A stretch of DNA of 7,528 bases, taken from NCBI GenBank assembly GCA_045653225.1, contig JAZOLP010000206.1, positions 1 through 7,528 on the forward strand, read 5' to 3'. The notes under the pieces were generated by a model. That model was not told the DNA's origin, did not search any database, and saw nothing but the letters and a program-made list of their open reading frames with translations. This document shows, one piece after another, positions 1 through 6,823 of the stretch. Each line of letters starts with the position of its first letter. Position 1 is the first letter of the stretch. A program made the position numbers and the translations under genes. The DNA comes from UBA1737 sp045653225. GTDB lineage: Bacteria > Bacillota_I > Bacilli_A > ML615J-28 > CAG-313.

Positions 1-1
1 T

Positions 2-241
2 TTTTCATGTCTTACATATTATTACTTTATAAATAAGAGACTAATTTCAATGATTATTGTTATTGTAATAGGTTTTATTACATCGCTAATTTCAGAAGGT
101 ATACAAACTATTCCTGAAGGAAGAGGTCCATCGATTTCAGATGTCTTCTTAAATTATGCAGGATATGCAATATCTATAGTTGTTGTTGGGTTAATATTAT
201 ATCTTCCTTATTATATAAAAAACAAAAAAGTAGTAAGTTAA
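2..241 (+). CDS. VanZ-like membrane protein, C-terminal part (5' end outside window)
   Basis: The reading frame is open back to the first bases of the window. The 63-residue ORF starting at ATG 50 is therefore most likely an internal methionine in a longer gene, and 79 C-terminal residues are visible. There is no ribosome site before the ATG at 50. The segment ISEGIQ, then EGRGPSISDVFLNYAG, matches the end of VanZ-family proteins: a helix carrying a Glu and Gln, a Gly-Arg turn, then Asp-Val-x-x-Asn and a small-residue helix. Two hydrophobic helices are visible, one before SEGIQ and one after the Asn, and the protein ends in a short lysine-rich tail, so it is an integral membrane protein. VanZ itself gives low-level teicoplanin resistance, but most family members have no known role and I infer no resistance here. 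The gene ends in a terminator and is probably the last of its transcript. Family assignment is moderate because over half of the protein is unseen. Confidence 0.6.
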   Translation, partial: FSCLTYYYFINKRLISMIIVIVIGFITSLISEGIQTIPEGRGPSISDVFLNYAGYAISIVVVGLILYLPYYIKNKKVVS

Positions 242-270
242 AAAATACTTGCTACTTTATTTTATTTTTT
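227..270 (+). terminator. Rho-independent terminator after the VanZ-like gene
   Basis: A 12-bp stem (227-238 with 247-258, one G-U pair) encloses an 8-nt loop and is followed by a T-rich run at 260-270 interrupted by one A. The stem begins inside the last codons of the upstream gene, so its stop codon lies in the loop. The T-run also provides the weak -35 region of the next promoter. Confidence 0.75.
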
Positions 271-289
271 AATAGCTATTTGATATAAT
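261..289 (+). promoter_or_regulatory. Extended -10 promoter for the serine hydrolase/S66 unit
   Basis: A TGATATAAT extended -10 element lies at 281-289, with the TATAAT hexamer at 284-289. The -35 position 17 nt upstream (TTTATT, 261-266) matches the consensus poorly, so the promoter probably depends on the TGn extension. Transcription would begin near 296, leaving a leader of under 20 nt before the ATG at 314. An AGAAGGTG ribosome site (301-308) sits 5 nt before that ATG. Confidence 0.65.
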
Positions 290-313
290 AATGTTAAGAA
301 AGAAGGTGTTTTC

Positions 314-1441
314 ATGCAAAAAGAAGATTTAGAATTAAAGAAAATATTAGATAAATATGAATATGCTAGTATTACAGTATTACATGCCACAAAAGAAGGT
401 ATTAATTTACTTATGACATTAGGTAAACAAGACATTGAAGAAGATGTTGATGTATGTGAAGATACAATCTATCGTATTGCTTCAATTTCAAAAGTAATCG
501 TAGCGCTAGGTGCAATGAAACTTGTCGAAGAAGGTAAACTAGATATATATGAAGATGTATCTAAATATTTAGGCTATACACTTAGAAACCCTAATTACCC
601 TGATAAGAAAATAACACTTGAACAAATTATGACTCAATCTTCTTCTATTACTGATGGATTTGATGATCCTAACAGAGGATACGACGCAGTAAATGGTCCA
701 AGTGTGTATGTTCCACTTAAAGAAATTTTAACTAATCCAGATTATGAATACTATAATCCAAAAACATTCTTAGATGCTGAACCAGGTGATAAATGGCTGT
801 ATTCAAATTTTGGATGTGGCATTTTAGCTTGTATTATTGAAAAAGTTAGTGGTAAGTTATTTACTGATTACATAAAAGAAGTGTTATTAGATCCACTTGA
901 AATTGATGGTGGTTTTAGAGTAGAACAAGTAAAAAAATTAGATAAAGTTGCCTCTTTATATGATTATAACGATAATGGTTATAAGAAACTTAGAACTAAG
1001 GATCAATTCTTAAAAATCATGTTCCCTAAGTATCCAATTGGTGATAACTTTAGAGGACCAGCTGGTGGTTTATTTATAAGTGCTAAAGATCTTTCTAAAA
1101 TCATGATTATGATGATGAATAAAGGTTCATATAATGGAGTTAGATATTTTAAAGAAGAAACAATTCTTGAAATGGAAAAATTACATTATGATAAATTTAT
1201 TTATGATCGTCAATATAAAGGAAAAGGATTACAACTTTGCCATTTACCATTTTATACAAAAGAACCAATGTATGGACATTTTGGTACAGCTTATGGGTTA
1301 AAGAGTTTTATGTTCTATAATCGTGAAAATGGTTATATCTTTATGTGTGGTGGTTCTAATTATAAACAAATTCCTGATAGAAATATTTCATATCTTCAAA
1401 ATGATGTGTTTGAATATTTAACAAAAAAATTTGAAAAGTAA
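314..1441 (+). CDS. Serine hydrolase, beta-lactamase / DD-peptidase (class C-like) family
   Basis: This 375-residue protein carries all three motifs of the serine beta-lactamase/penicillin-recognising fold. They are S-I-S-K at residues 57-60 (nucleophile Ser57, base Lys60), Y-S-N at 163-165, and H-F-G at 322-324 in place of the KTG triad, as is common in class C-like esterases and peptidases. The length is typical of the single-domain Beta-lactamase family. No signal peptide or transmembrane helix is visible at the N-terminus (MQKEDLELKK), so the enzyme should be cytoplasmic. That argues against a secreted antibiotic beta-lactamase and for an intracellular esterase, amidase or D-amino-acid peptidase. 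The start is supported by an AGAAGGTG site 5 nt upstream. The next gene, an S66 peptidase, begins 5 nt after the stop, so the two are almost certainly co-transcribed and may act on the same peptides. The fold is clear; the substrate cannot be read from sequence. Confidence 0.9.
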   Translation: MQKEDLELKKILDKYEYASITVLHATKEGINLLMTLGKQDIEEDVDVCEDTIYRIASISKVIVALGAMKLVEEGKLDIYEDVSKYLGYTLRNPNYPDKKITLEQIMTQSSSITDGFDDPNRGYDAVNGPSVYVPLKEILTNPDYEYYNPKTFLDAEPGDKWLYSNFGCGILACIIEKVSGKLFTDYIKEVLLDPLEIDGGFRVEQVKKLDKVASLYDYNDNGYKKLRTKDQFLKIMFPKYPIGDNFRGPAGGLFISAKDLSKIMIMMMNKGSYNGVRYFKEETILEMEKLHYDKFIYDRQYKGKGLQLCHLPFYTKEPMYGHFGTAYGLKSFMFYNRENGYIFMCGGSNYKQIPDRNISYLQNDVFEYLTKKFEK

Positions 1442-1446
1442 TATAT

Positions 1447-2361
1447 ATGAATAAAGTAAGAAAAATCGTACAAGGTTCAGTTTTAGGTATCATTTGCCCT
1501 TCTGGACATCCCGCATCAATAGAAGAAGTAAATAATTTTTGTAACTTATTAAAAGAGAATGGATATAATTATAAATTAGGCAAATCTGTATTTGCTGTAG
1601 AAGGTTATCTTGCAGGTAGCGATACTCTTCGTGCCCAAGATTTAATGGAAATGTTTCAAGATGATACTGTAGATGCTATTCTTTGTTACAAGGGTGGTTA
1701 TGGTGCTCAAAGAATGTTACCATATATTAATTTTGAAGAACTAAAAAAATATCCAAAACTTCTAGTTGGCTTTTCAGATGTGACAGTTTTATTAAATACA
1801 CTATATCAATTTAGTAATATGCCTAGTGTTCATGGAGAAATGGGCGTATGTATGAGTTCATATGATGAATTTACATTTAATCATTTCTTTAACATGTTAA
1901 AAAGTGGATTTAGTGAACCACTTGAAAATCCAACAAAAGAACTTTGTGTAATAAATGAAGGAATATGCGAAGGAGTAGTAGTAGGTGGAAATTTAAGCTT
2001 AATTTACGCCTTAATGGGAACACCTTATGAAATTAATTTAGATAATAAAATTTTATTTATTGAAGAAGTTAATGAAGCACCTTATGCTGTTGATAGAATG
2101 TTATCTTCACTTTTGTTAAGTGGAAATTTAAATAAACTTAAAGGTATTATTTGTGGATACTTTACAGGTTGTGAATCTAAATCAAATCAAACAGTTGAGG
2201 AGTTATTGGTTCATTATTTTAAACCTTTAAATATTCCTGTTGTAACGAATTTCCAATCAGGACATAGTAAACCTTTTGTTAATTTGCCAGTGGGATTAAA
2301 AGTAAAACTAGATACTTACAAGAAAAATGTAATCGTTTTAGAAAGTTTGTTTGAAGAATAA
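1447..2361 (+). CDS. S66-family serine peptidase (LD-carboxypeptidase / MccF-like)
   Basis: This 304-residue protein has the usual length and motif order of peptidase family S66. GIICPSGHP near the N-terminus (14-22) opens the fold. KGGYGAQRMLPY (82-93) is the RGGYG segment with Lys replacing the usual Arg. GFSDVT (108-113) holds the nucleophile Ser110, FIEEVNEAPYAVDRML (204-219) holds the catalytic Glu206, and QSGHSKP (270-276) holds His273. In this family LdcA trims the terminal D-Ala from muropeptide tetrapeptides during wall recycling, while MccF cleaves the amide of processed microcin C and gives self-immunity. Sequence alone does not separate the two. There is no signal peptide, so it is cytoplasmic. 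The start lies only 5 nt after the preceding stop with no strong ribosome site (just an AAAAG run), which suggests translational coupling to the serine hydrolase. Lys83 for Arg is a mild departure from the family pattern. Confidence 0.92.
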   Translation: MNKVRKIVQGSVLGIICPSGHPASIEEVNNFCNLLKENGYNYKLGKSVFAVEGYLAGSDTLRAQDLMEMFQDDTVDAILCYKGGYGAQRMLPYINFEELKKYPKLLVGFSDVTVLLNTLYQFSNMPSVHGEMGVCMSSYDEFTFNHFFNMLKSGFSEPLENPTKELCVINEGICEGVVVGGNLSLIYALMGTPYEINLDNKILFIEEVNEAPYAVDRMLSSLLLSGNLNKLKGIICGYFTGCESKSNQTVEELLVHYFKPLNIPVVTNFQSGHSKPFVNLPVGLKVKLDTYKKNVIVLESLFEE

Positions 2362-2376
2362 TAATTAAAATTAGAG

Positions 2377-2382
2377 TATAAT
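2377..2382 (+). promoter_or_regulatory. Probable typA promoter (-10 element)
   Basis: An exact TATAAT hexamer lies in the 55-nt gap between the S66 gene and typA, 34 nt before the start codon. There is no TGn extension and no good -35 at 16-18 nt spacing; the best TTG-type match (TTGAAG, 2351-2356) is 20 nt away. No terminator separates the S66 gene from this point, so typA may also receive read-through from upstream. Confidence 0.5.
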
Positions 2383-2416
2383 ATATTAGTATTTTGTAAA
2401 AGAAAAGAGAACATAT

Positions 2417-4231
2417 ATGAAAATTAAAAATATAGCTATTATAGCACACGTTGACCATGGCAAAACATCACTAGTTGATGCGTTACTAAAAACAACTGAA
2501 ACATTTAGAGATAACGAACAAGTTGAAGTTTGTGTAATGGATTCAAATGATTTAGAAAGAGAAAGAGGTATAACAATCCTTTCTAAACCAACTGGTGTTT
2601 TTTATAAAAATTATAAAATTAATATTTTAGATACACCTGGCCATGCTGATTTCTCTGGAGAAGTAGAAAGAATCATGGGAATGGTTGATGGAGTATTATT
2701 AGTAGTAGATGCATATGAAGGTACAATGCCTCAAACTAGATTTGTTCTAAAAAAGGCTTTAGAACATCATCACAAAGTAGTAGTTGTAATAAATAAAATT
2801 GATAAACCATCTGCACGTCCTGCGGTAGTTATTGATCAAGTTTTAGACTTATTTATTGACCTTGGAGCTGATGATGATCAATTAGAATTTAAAGTAGCAT
2901 ATACATCCGCAGTAAACTTCACATCTAGTTTATCAGAAGATCCAGAAGCACAAGAAGAAGGAATGGAAGCACTTTTAGATTTAGTATTACAAGAAATTCC
3001 AGATCCAGAAAATGATATTGAATCATCATTACAATTTCAACCAGCATTACTTGATTATAATGATTATGTAGGAAGAATTGGTATCGGTAGAGTTAAACGT
3101 GGGAAAATTTCTCTTAATCAAATGGTTTCTTGTGTTAGAATTGATGGCAGTGTTACTAATTTTAGAGTTCAAAAATTATTTAACTTTGAAGGTATTAAAA
3201 GAAATGAAGTTGAAATAGCATATGCTGGAGATATTATTGGTATTGCTGGTCTTCCAGATATATATGTAGGTGAAACTGTTTGTGATCAAAATCAAATTGA
3301 TCCACTACCTTTAATACATGTATCTGAACCTACTGTACAAATGAACTTTGGGACAAATACTTCACCATTTGTAGGACGAGATGGTAAAATTCTTACAGCT
3401 AGAAAAATAGAAGAAAGATTATACAAAGAAACTCAAAGTGATGTATCATTAAAAGTAGAACGTGTTGAAAATAAAGAAGAGTGGGTAGTGTCTGGTCGTG
3501 GAGAACTTCATTTATCTATTTTAATAGAAAATTTAAGAAGAGAAGGTTATGAATTCCAAGTTTCAAGACCAAAAGTTATTCTTAAAGAAATTGATGGAGT
3601 TATATATGAACCATATGAAGATGTTGTAATAGATGTTCCTGATGAATATGTTGGACCAGCAATAGAAATGCTTGGTACACGACGTGGAATATTAATTTCA
3701 ATGGACTCAAAAGATTCTCAAACAAGACTAACGTATTCAGTTCCATCAAAAGGTTTAATAGGTTTTTCTACTGAATTTTTAACTGCAACACATGGTTATG
3801 GTATTATGAATCATGTATTTAGTGAATATAAAGAAGTAACTCCTGATACATATAACGGTCGTAAACAACATGTGTTAGTATCGATTAATTCTGGTTCTGC
3901 TACTGCTTATGCATGTGGACAAATAGAAGATCGTGGAGAATTATTCATTGCTCCAGGTGAAGAAGTGTATGAAGGTATGATCATTGGAATCTGTAACAGA
4001 GAAGAAGATCTTGCTGTAAATATTACACGAGCAAAACAAATGACAAATCAAAGAAGTTCAACAAAAGATTCAACAGTTGTATTAAAAGCACCAAGACAAT
4101 TATCACTAGAAAATTACTTAGAATTTATTGATGATGATGAATTAGTAGAGATTACCCCTCATCATATAAGACTTAGAAAAGTAATTTTAGACACTGTTGA
4201 AAGAAAGAAATATGATGCTAGAAATAAATAA
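2417..4231 (+). CDS. typA: Ribosome-associated translational GTPase TypA/BipA
   Basis: This 604-residue protein matches the full length of TypA/BipA, a ribosome-binding GTPase related to EF-G/LepA that assists ribosome assembly and translation under stress or cold. All G motifs are intact: G1 AHVDHGKT (10-17), G2 RGITI (50-54), G3 DTPGH (72-76), G4 NKID (126-129) and G5 TSA (163-165). Domain II follows at about 205-290, then the EF-G-like domains III and V, with SGRGELHLSILIENLRREG around 360-378. The BipA-specific C-terminal domain is recognisable by GELFIAPGEEVYEGMIIG, by KQMTNQRSS, and by DDELVEITPHHIRLRK near the end. The start at ATG 2417 follows a weak GAGA site (2407-2410). It begins at the correct family position, with K-I-K-N-I-A-I-I-A-H leading directly into G1. 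A terminator closes the gene, so it is probably transcribed alone or with read-through from the peptidase pair. Confidence 0.98.
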   Translation: MKIKNIAIIAHVDHGKTSLVDALLKTTETFRDNEQVEVCVMDSNDLERERGITILSKPTGVFYKNYKINILDTPGHADFSGEVERIMGMVDGVLLVVDAYEGTMPQTRFVLKKALEHHHKVVVVINKIDKPSARPAVVIDQVLDLFIDLGADDDQLEFKVAYTSAVNFTSSLSEDPEAQEEGMEALLDLVLQEIPDPENDIESSLQFQPALLDYNDYVGRIGIGRVKRGKISLNQMVSCVRIDGSVTNFRVQKLFNFEGIKRNEVEIAYAGDIIGIAGLPDIYVGETVCDQNQIDPLPLIHVSEPTVQMNFGTNTSPFVGRDGKILTARKIEERLYKETQSDVSLKVERVENKEEWVVSGRGELHLSILIENLRREGYEFQVSRPKVILKEIDGVIYEPYEDVVIDVPDEYVGPAIEMLGTRRGILISMDSKDSQTRLTYSVPSKGLIGFSTEFLTATHGYGIMNHVFSEYKEVTPDTYNGRKQHVLVSINSGSATAYACGQIEDRGELFIAPGEEVYEGMIIGICNREEDLAVNITRAKQMTNQRSSTKDSTVVLKAPRQLSLENYLEFIDDDELVEITPHHIRLRKVILDTVERKKYDARNK

Positions 4232-4259
4232 GACTTGTAAATTACTACAAGTCTTTTTT
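4230..4259 (+). terminator. Rho-independent terminator of typA
   Basis: A perfect 10-bp stem (4230-4239 with 4246-4255) and a 6-nt loop are followed by six T (4254-4259). The stem overlaps the typA stop codon by two bases. Confidence 0.9.
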
Positions 4260-4280
4260 CGTGTAAAATCCTTATTTATT

Positions 4281-4289
4281 TGATATACT
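4281..4289 (+). promoter_or_regulatory. Extended -10 promoter for the PHP / NTase-like unit
   Basis: TGATATACT at 4281-4289 contains TATACT preceded by TGA, just downstream of the typA terminator. The -35 position 17 nt upstream (GTGTAA, 4261-4266) is a poor match, so this looks like an extended -10 promoter. Transcription would begin near 4296, about 17 nt before the ATG at 4313. The same 14-nt block occurs at two other promoters in the window. Confidence 0.65.
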
Positions 4290-4312
4290 ATATATATAAG
4301 GAAAGTGATAAA

Positions 4313-5104
4313 ATGACATTACATGATCAACATGTACATAGCAATTATTCAGAGGATTCTTCTGAATTATTAATAAATCATTATAATGTAGCAAAAAATA
4401 AAGGCTGTAAATATTTTGTTACAACAGAACATATTGATTATATGCCAAGTATGTCAGGGTATGATTGGTTATGTGATTTTGATAAGTTAATAAACGAGTT
4501 AAATGAACTTAATAAACTTGATGGACCAATTCCTCTTCTTGGTATTGAAATGGGATTTAGAAAAGACTATTTAAATCAAATAAAAGAACAATTAGAAAAA
4601 TACGATTATGATATAATTAATTTAAGTGTCCATGATAGTGGAGAAATTGAATATTACTTTGCAGATAATTTTAAAATTCTTGGAGTAAAAGAAACAATCA
4701 AATTATATTATCAAAATATTTTAGATGCTATAACGCTAATTGATAAATTTAATGTTTTAAGTCATTTAGATTATTGTTATAAAACTGTATATAGAATAGA
4801 TCCCAACTATAAATTTCTAGATGATATGCAATTTATAAAACAAATATTAGAATTATTAATAAAAAAGGAAAAAGCATTAGAAATTAATATTAAAGTACAA
4901 AACGCTTTAACAGATGAACATTTAAGAGAATTCTTAAAATTTTATAAAGAGCTTGGAGGCACTAAACTTACACTTTCTACAGATGCACATCAAGCAAATC
5001 GTTATTTAGAAAATTTTGATAAATATATTCAAATAATTAAAGAATCAGGTTTTGATTATTTATGTTATTTTGTTAAACAAAAAGAATATCATTATGATAT
5101 TTAA
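4313..5104 (+). CDS. PHP-domain metal-dependent phosphoesterase (histidinol-phosphatase-like)
   Basis: This 263-residue protein is a single PHP domain with the whole set of metal ligands visible: H7-x-H9 with D15 (DQHVHSNYSED), E39-H40 (TTEH), E79 (LLGIEMG), H107 (SVHD), H151 with D153 (SHLDY) and D224-x-H226 (STDAH). PHP enzymes use two or three divalent metals to hydrolyse phosphomonoesters or phosphodiesters. Length and motif spacing resemble the HisJ/HisK histidinol-phosphatase group. No histidine-pathway gene is nearby, so the substrate is open. The start is the ATG at 4313: an upstream TTG at 4280 is in frame but lies inside the promoter -10 element and would come before the transcript begins. 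An AAGGAAAGTGAT sequence (4298-4309) resembles a stretched ribosome site. It is the first gene of a pair; the next starts 15 nt after its stop. It appears to be a soluble cytoplasmic enzyme and is likely active. Confidence 0.88.
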   Translation: MTLHDQHVHSNYSEDSSELLINHYNVAKNKGCKYFVTTEHIDYMPSMSGYDWLCDFDKLINELNELNKLDGPIPLLGIEMGFRKDYLNQIKEQLEKYDYDIINLSVHDSGEIEYYFADNFKILGVKETIKLYYQNILDAITLIDKFNVLSHLDYCYKTVYRIDPNYKFLDDMQFIKQILELLIKKEKALEINIKVQNALTDEHLREFLKFYKELGGTKLTLSTDAHQANRYLENFDKYIQIIKESGFDYLCYFVKQKEYHYDI

Positions 5105-5122
5105 GAAAGGAGTTATACTTTG
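5105..5122 (+). promoter_or_regulatory. Strong ribosome binding site that fixes a TTG start
   Basis: AGAAAGGAG at 5105-5112 closely matches the anti-Shine-Dalgarno complement and lies 7 nt before TTG 5120-5122, the ideal distance. It follows directly after the stop codon of the PHP gene. This is the best evidence that the next gene begins at a TTG rather than at a downstream ATG. Confidence 0.8.
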
Positions 5123-5968
5123 ACAGAAAAAGATTTTAGAAAAGTTGTTACTGATTTAGAATTAACTAAAAACGATAAAGAAGAAATTAATTTATTTATC
5201 AGTAACTTAGAAAATAAACTAAAAGAAAGTTTAACTTATTTAAAAATTGTAGAACTTAAAAAAGCAGGTAATTTATATACAAATACACTATACCATGGTT
5301 CTAAAAATATTGAACTAATGTTAATATTAGAAACACCTTTAATTAATTCGTATCCTCTTATGAATCAAGCTGCTATTAATGCTCTTTGGAATTTCTTTGT
5401 TTTTGAATATAAACTTGACAAAATTAATCAAATAAGTATTAATAATCAAACAAATAGTATTGATGTATTATTAAACGATTATAATGTAAATATTTTAATT
5501 AGATTTAAAGAAGTTTTAAATTATCAAACAACTAATGTTATAAAAAATGATGAAATTAGATGGGCGTTTGTCAATCTTGCAGGAAGCGAATTCAATTTAT
5601 TTAAAAACACTATTTTATTGCTTACATATTATAAAGACCAAAATAATATTGATCAAATCTCAAATTATGTAATTGAATTACTTTTATATTATGGATTATC
5701 TGAAAACTTTACTAAACATACTTATGAAGCATATTTAAAAGAATTTATTCATGCAATTGATGATTTTACAAAAGGTATCAAAATTGATCAAGATAATCAA
5801 ACTTATCTTAACCTACAAGTTGAAAAAATAAATATACCAAAACAACCATATATGATTATTGATATTGCAAATCCAATTAATAATTTAACTACAAAAATTG
5901 GTGAAGCATATCTATCTGAATTAAAAAAATTCAAGAAAATTATTCAAAAAGTGCTAGAATCAAAATAA
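5120..5968 (+). CDS. Unassigned protein, possibly a degenerate nucleotidyltransferase fold
   Basis: I do not recognise this 282-residue protein as a named family. It has no signal peptide or transmembrane helix. Its layout resembles OAS/CD-NTase/CCA-type nucleotidyltransferases. A helix leads to AGNLYTNT (49-56) where the Gly-Ser motif would stand. N-I-E-L (63-66) then stands in place of the Asp-x-Asp strand, and VNILIRF (123-129) in place of the third Asp strand. FKNTILLLTYYKD (161-173) and the helix ISNYVIELLLYYGL (180-193) correspond to the usual lysine-tryptophan helix and following helix. IDIANPINNLT (247-257) resembles the DPxxPxNN segment near the end of such enzymes. All three expected catalytic acids are changed (Asn63/Glu65 and Asn124), so if the fold is right the protein is probably not a working transferase. 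Gene spacing and the strong ribosome site place it in one operon with the PHP enzyme. It is one of the most AT-rich genes here, with long Asn/Ile/Lys-rich stretches. The gene is confident, the fold tentative. Confidence 0.85.
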   Translation: MTEKDFRKVVTDLELTKNDKEEINLFISNLENKLKESLTYLKIVELKKAGNLYTNTLYHGSKNIELMLILETPLINSYPLMNQAAINALWNFFVFEYKLDKINQISINNQTNSIDVLLNDYNVNILIRFKEVLNYQTTNVIKNDEIRWAFVNLAGSEFNLFKNTILLLTYYKDQNNIDQISNYVIELLLYYGLSENFTKHTYEAYLKEFIHAIDDFTKGIKIDQDNQTYLNLQVEKINIPKQPYMIIDIANPINNLTTKIGEAYLSELKKFKKIIQKVLESK

Positions 5969-5994
5969 AAAATAAAGATAATAGTGCTACTTAC

Positions 5995-6023
5995 TTTTAA
6001 TGATATATAAAAAGTGGTATAAT
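5995..6023 (+). promoter_or_regulatory. Extended -10 promoter for yebC
   Basis: TGGTATAAT at 6015-6023 gives an exact TATAAT with a TGn extension. A 17-nt spacer separates it from a weak -35 (TTTTAA, 5995-6000). Transcription would begin near 6030. An AAAGGAGA ribosome site (6043-6050) lies 7 nt before the yebC ATG. No convincing terminator lies between the NTase-like gene and this promoter, so read-through from upstream is possible. Confidence 0.7.
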
Positions 6024-6057
6024 AGATAAGGTAAAAATTTATAAAGGAGAATTTATT

Positions 6058-6810
6058 ATGGGTAGAGCACATGAAGTACGTGCAGCATCAATGGCAAAAA
6101 CAGCTGCAGCAAAAGCTAAACTAAACAGTAAATGGAGTCGCCTAATTTATATGGCAGCAAAAGCAGGTGTTCCTGATCCAGATTTAAATCAAACATTAAA
6201 AAGAACAGTTGAAAGAGCAAAAAGAGAACAAGTAACAGCAGACGTTATCAAACGTGCTATCGATAAAGCAAAAGGTGCAGACCAAACATCTTATGCAGAA
6301 TTATTACTTGAAGGTTTCGGACCTGGTAATTCACAAGTAGTTGTTGAATGTTTAACAGACAACCATAACCGTACACAAACTGATGTGAAAGTAGCATTCC
6401 AAAAAACTGGTGGTAAAATTGCATCAAGCGGAAGTGTAACTTACCAATTCAAACATTTAGCAGTATTTGTATTCAAAGGTTTAAGTGAAGAAGATGCAGT
6501 TATGGCATTATTAGATGCTGATTGTGATGTTCAAAATACATACACTGAAACAGATGAAGAAACTGGTGATGAATTAGTAACAGTTGAAGCTGATTATTCA
6601 GAATACGCAAAAATTAGACAAGCTCTTGCTGATTTAGGTGATGGTATTGAATTCTTAGTTGATAAGATTAGCTGGGAAACAGACAATATGGTTGATTTAA
6701 CAGATGAAAAGGAAATTGATCAATTCGAACGTTTATTAGCAATGCTTGAAGACTTAGATGATGTACAAGACGTTTATCATAATGTAAACTGGGAAGTATC
6801 AGAAGAATAA
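6058..6810 (+). CDS. yebC: YebC/PmpR/TACO1-family protein
   Basis: This 250-residue protein has the standard length and three-part form of the family. The N-terminal helical segment starts with Met-Gly-Arg and carries YMAAKAGVPDPDLN (31-44) and the basic helix VERAKREQVTADVIKRAIDKAKG (51-73). The middle domain begins LLLEGFGPGNSQVVVECLTD (82-101) and continues with GGKIASSGSVTYQF (118-131). The C-terminal part ends in VYHNVNWE. Family members have been called transcriptional regulators, and more recent work ties TACO1 and some bacterial members to translation through proline-rich stalls. The sequence does not decide which role applies. The start has an ideal ribosome site and the Met-Gly-Arg opening is conserved. 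It has its own promoter, and uses more GCA, CGT and C-ending codons than the two genes before it, as expected of a well-expressed gene. It is soluble and cytoplasmic. Confidence 0.96.
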   Translation: MGRAHEVRAASMAKTAAAKAKLNSKWSRLIYMAAKAGVPDPDLNQTLKRTVERAKREQVTADVIKRAIDKAKGADQTSYAELLLEGFGPGNSQVVVECLTDNHNRTQTDVKVAFQKTGGKIASSGSVTYQFKHLAVFVFKGLSEEDAVMALLDADCDVQNTYTETDEETGDELVTVEADYSEYAKIRQALADLGDGIEFLVDKISWETDNMVDLTDEKEIDQFERLLAMLEDLDDVQDVYHNVNWEVSEE

Positions 6811-6823
6811 AAAAATTAAAAAT

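Noticed and set aside
50..241. A complete 63-residue small membrane protein starting at ATG 50
   Set aside because: The same frame is open to the window start, no ribosome site precedes this ATG, and the sequence matches only the C-terminal part of VanZ-like proteins, so it is treated as the end of a longer gene.
314..1441. An antibiotic-resistance beta-lactamase
   Set aside because: The protein has no secretion signal and has an HxG third motif of the esterase/peptidase type, so a drug-resistance call is not supported.
2351..2382. TTGAAG (2351-2356) as the -35 of the typA promoter
   Set aside because: Its spacing to TATAAT is 20 nt, too long for a normal promoter; it also lies in the end of the upstream coding sequence.
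4280..4312. TTG at 4280 as the start of the PHP gene
   Set aside because: It lies in the extended -10 element, upstream of the likely transcription start. The PHP motif HxH is near the N-terminus in this family, which fits ATG 4313.
5950..5989. Direct repeat AGTGCTA at 5950-5956 and 5983-5989, as a possible operator upstream of yebC
   Set aside because: Seven bases at 33-nt spacing, with the first copy inside coding sequence, is within chance in such AT-rich DNA.
5990..6015. ACTTTT ... AAAAGT as a terminator after the NTase-like gene
   Set aside because: The stem is only 6 weak A/T-rich pairs and has no following T-run; it overlaps the yebC promoter.
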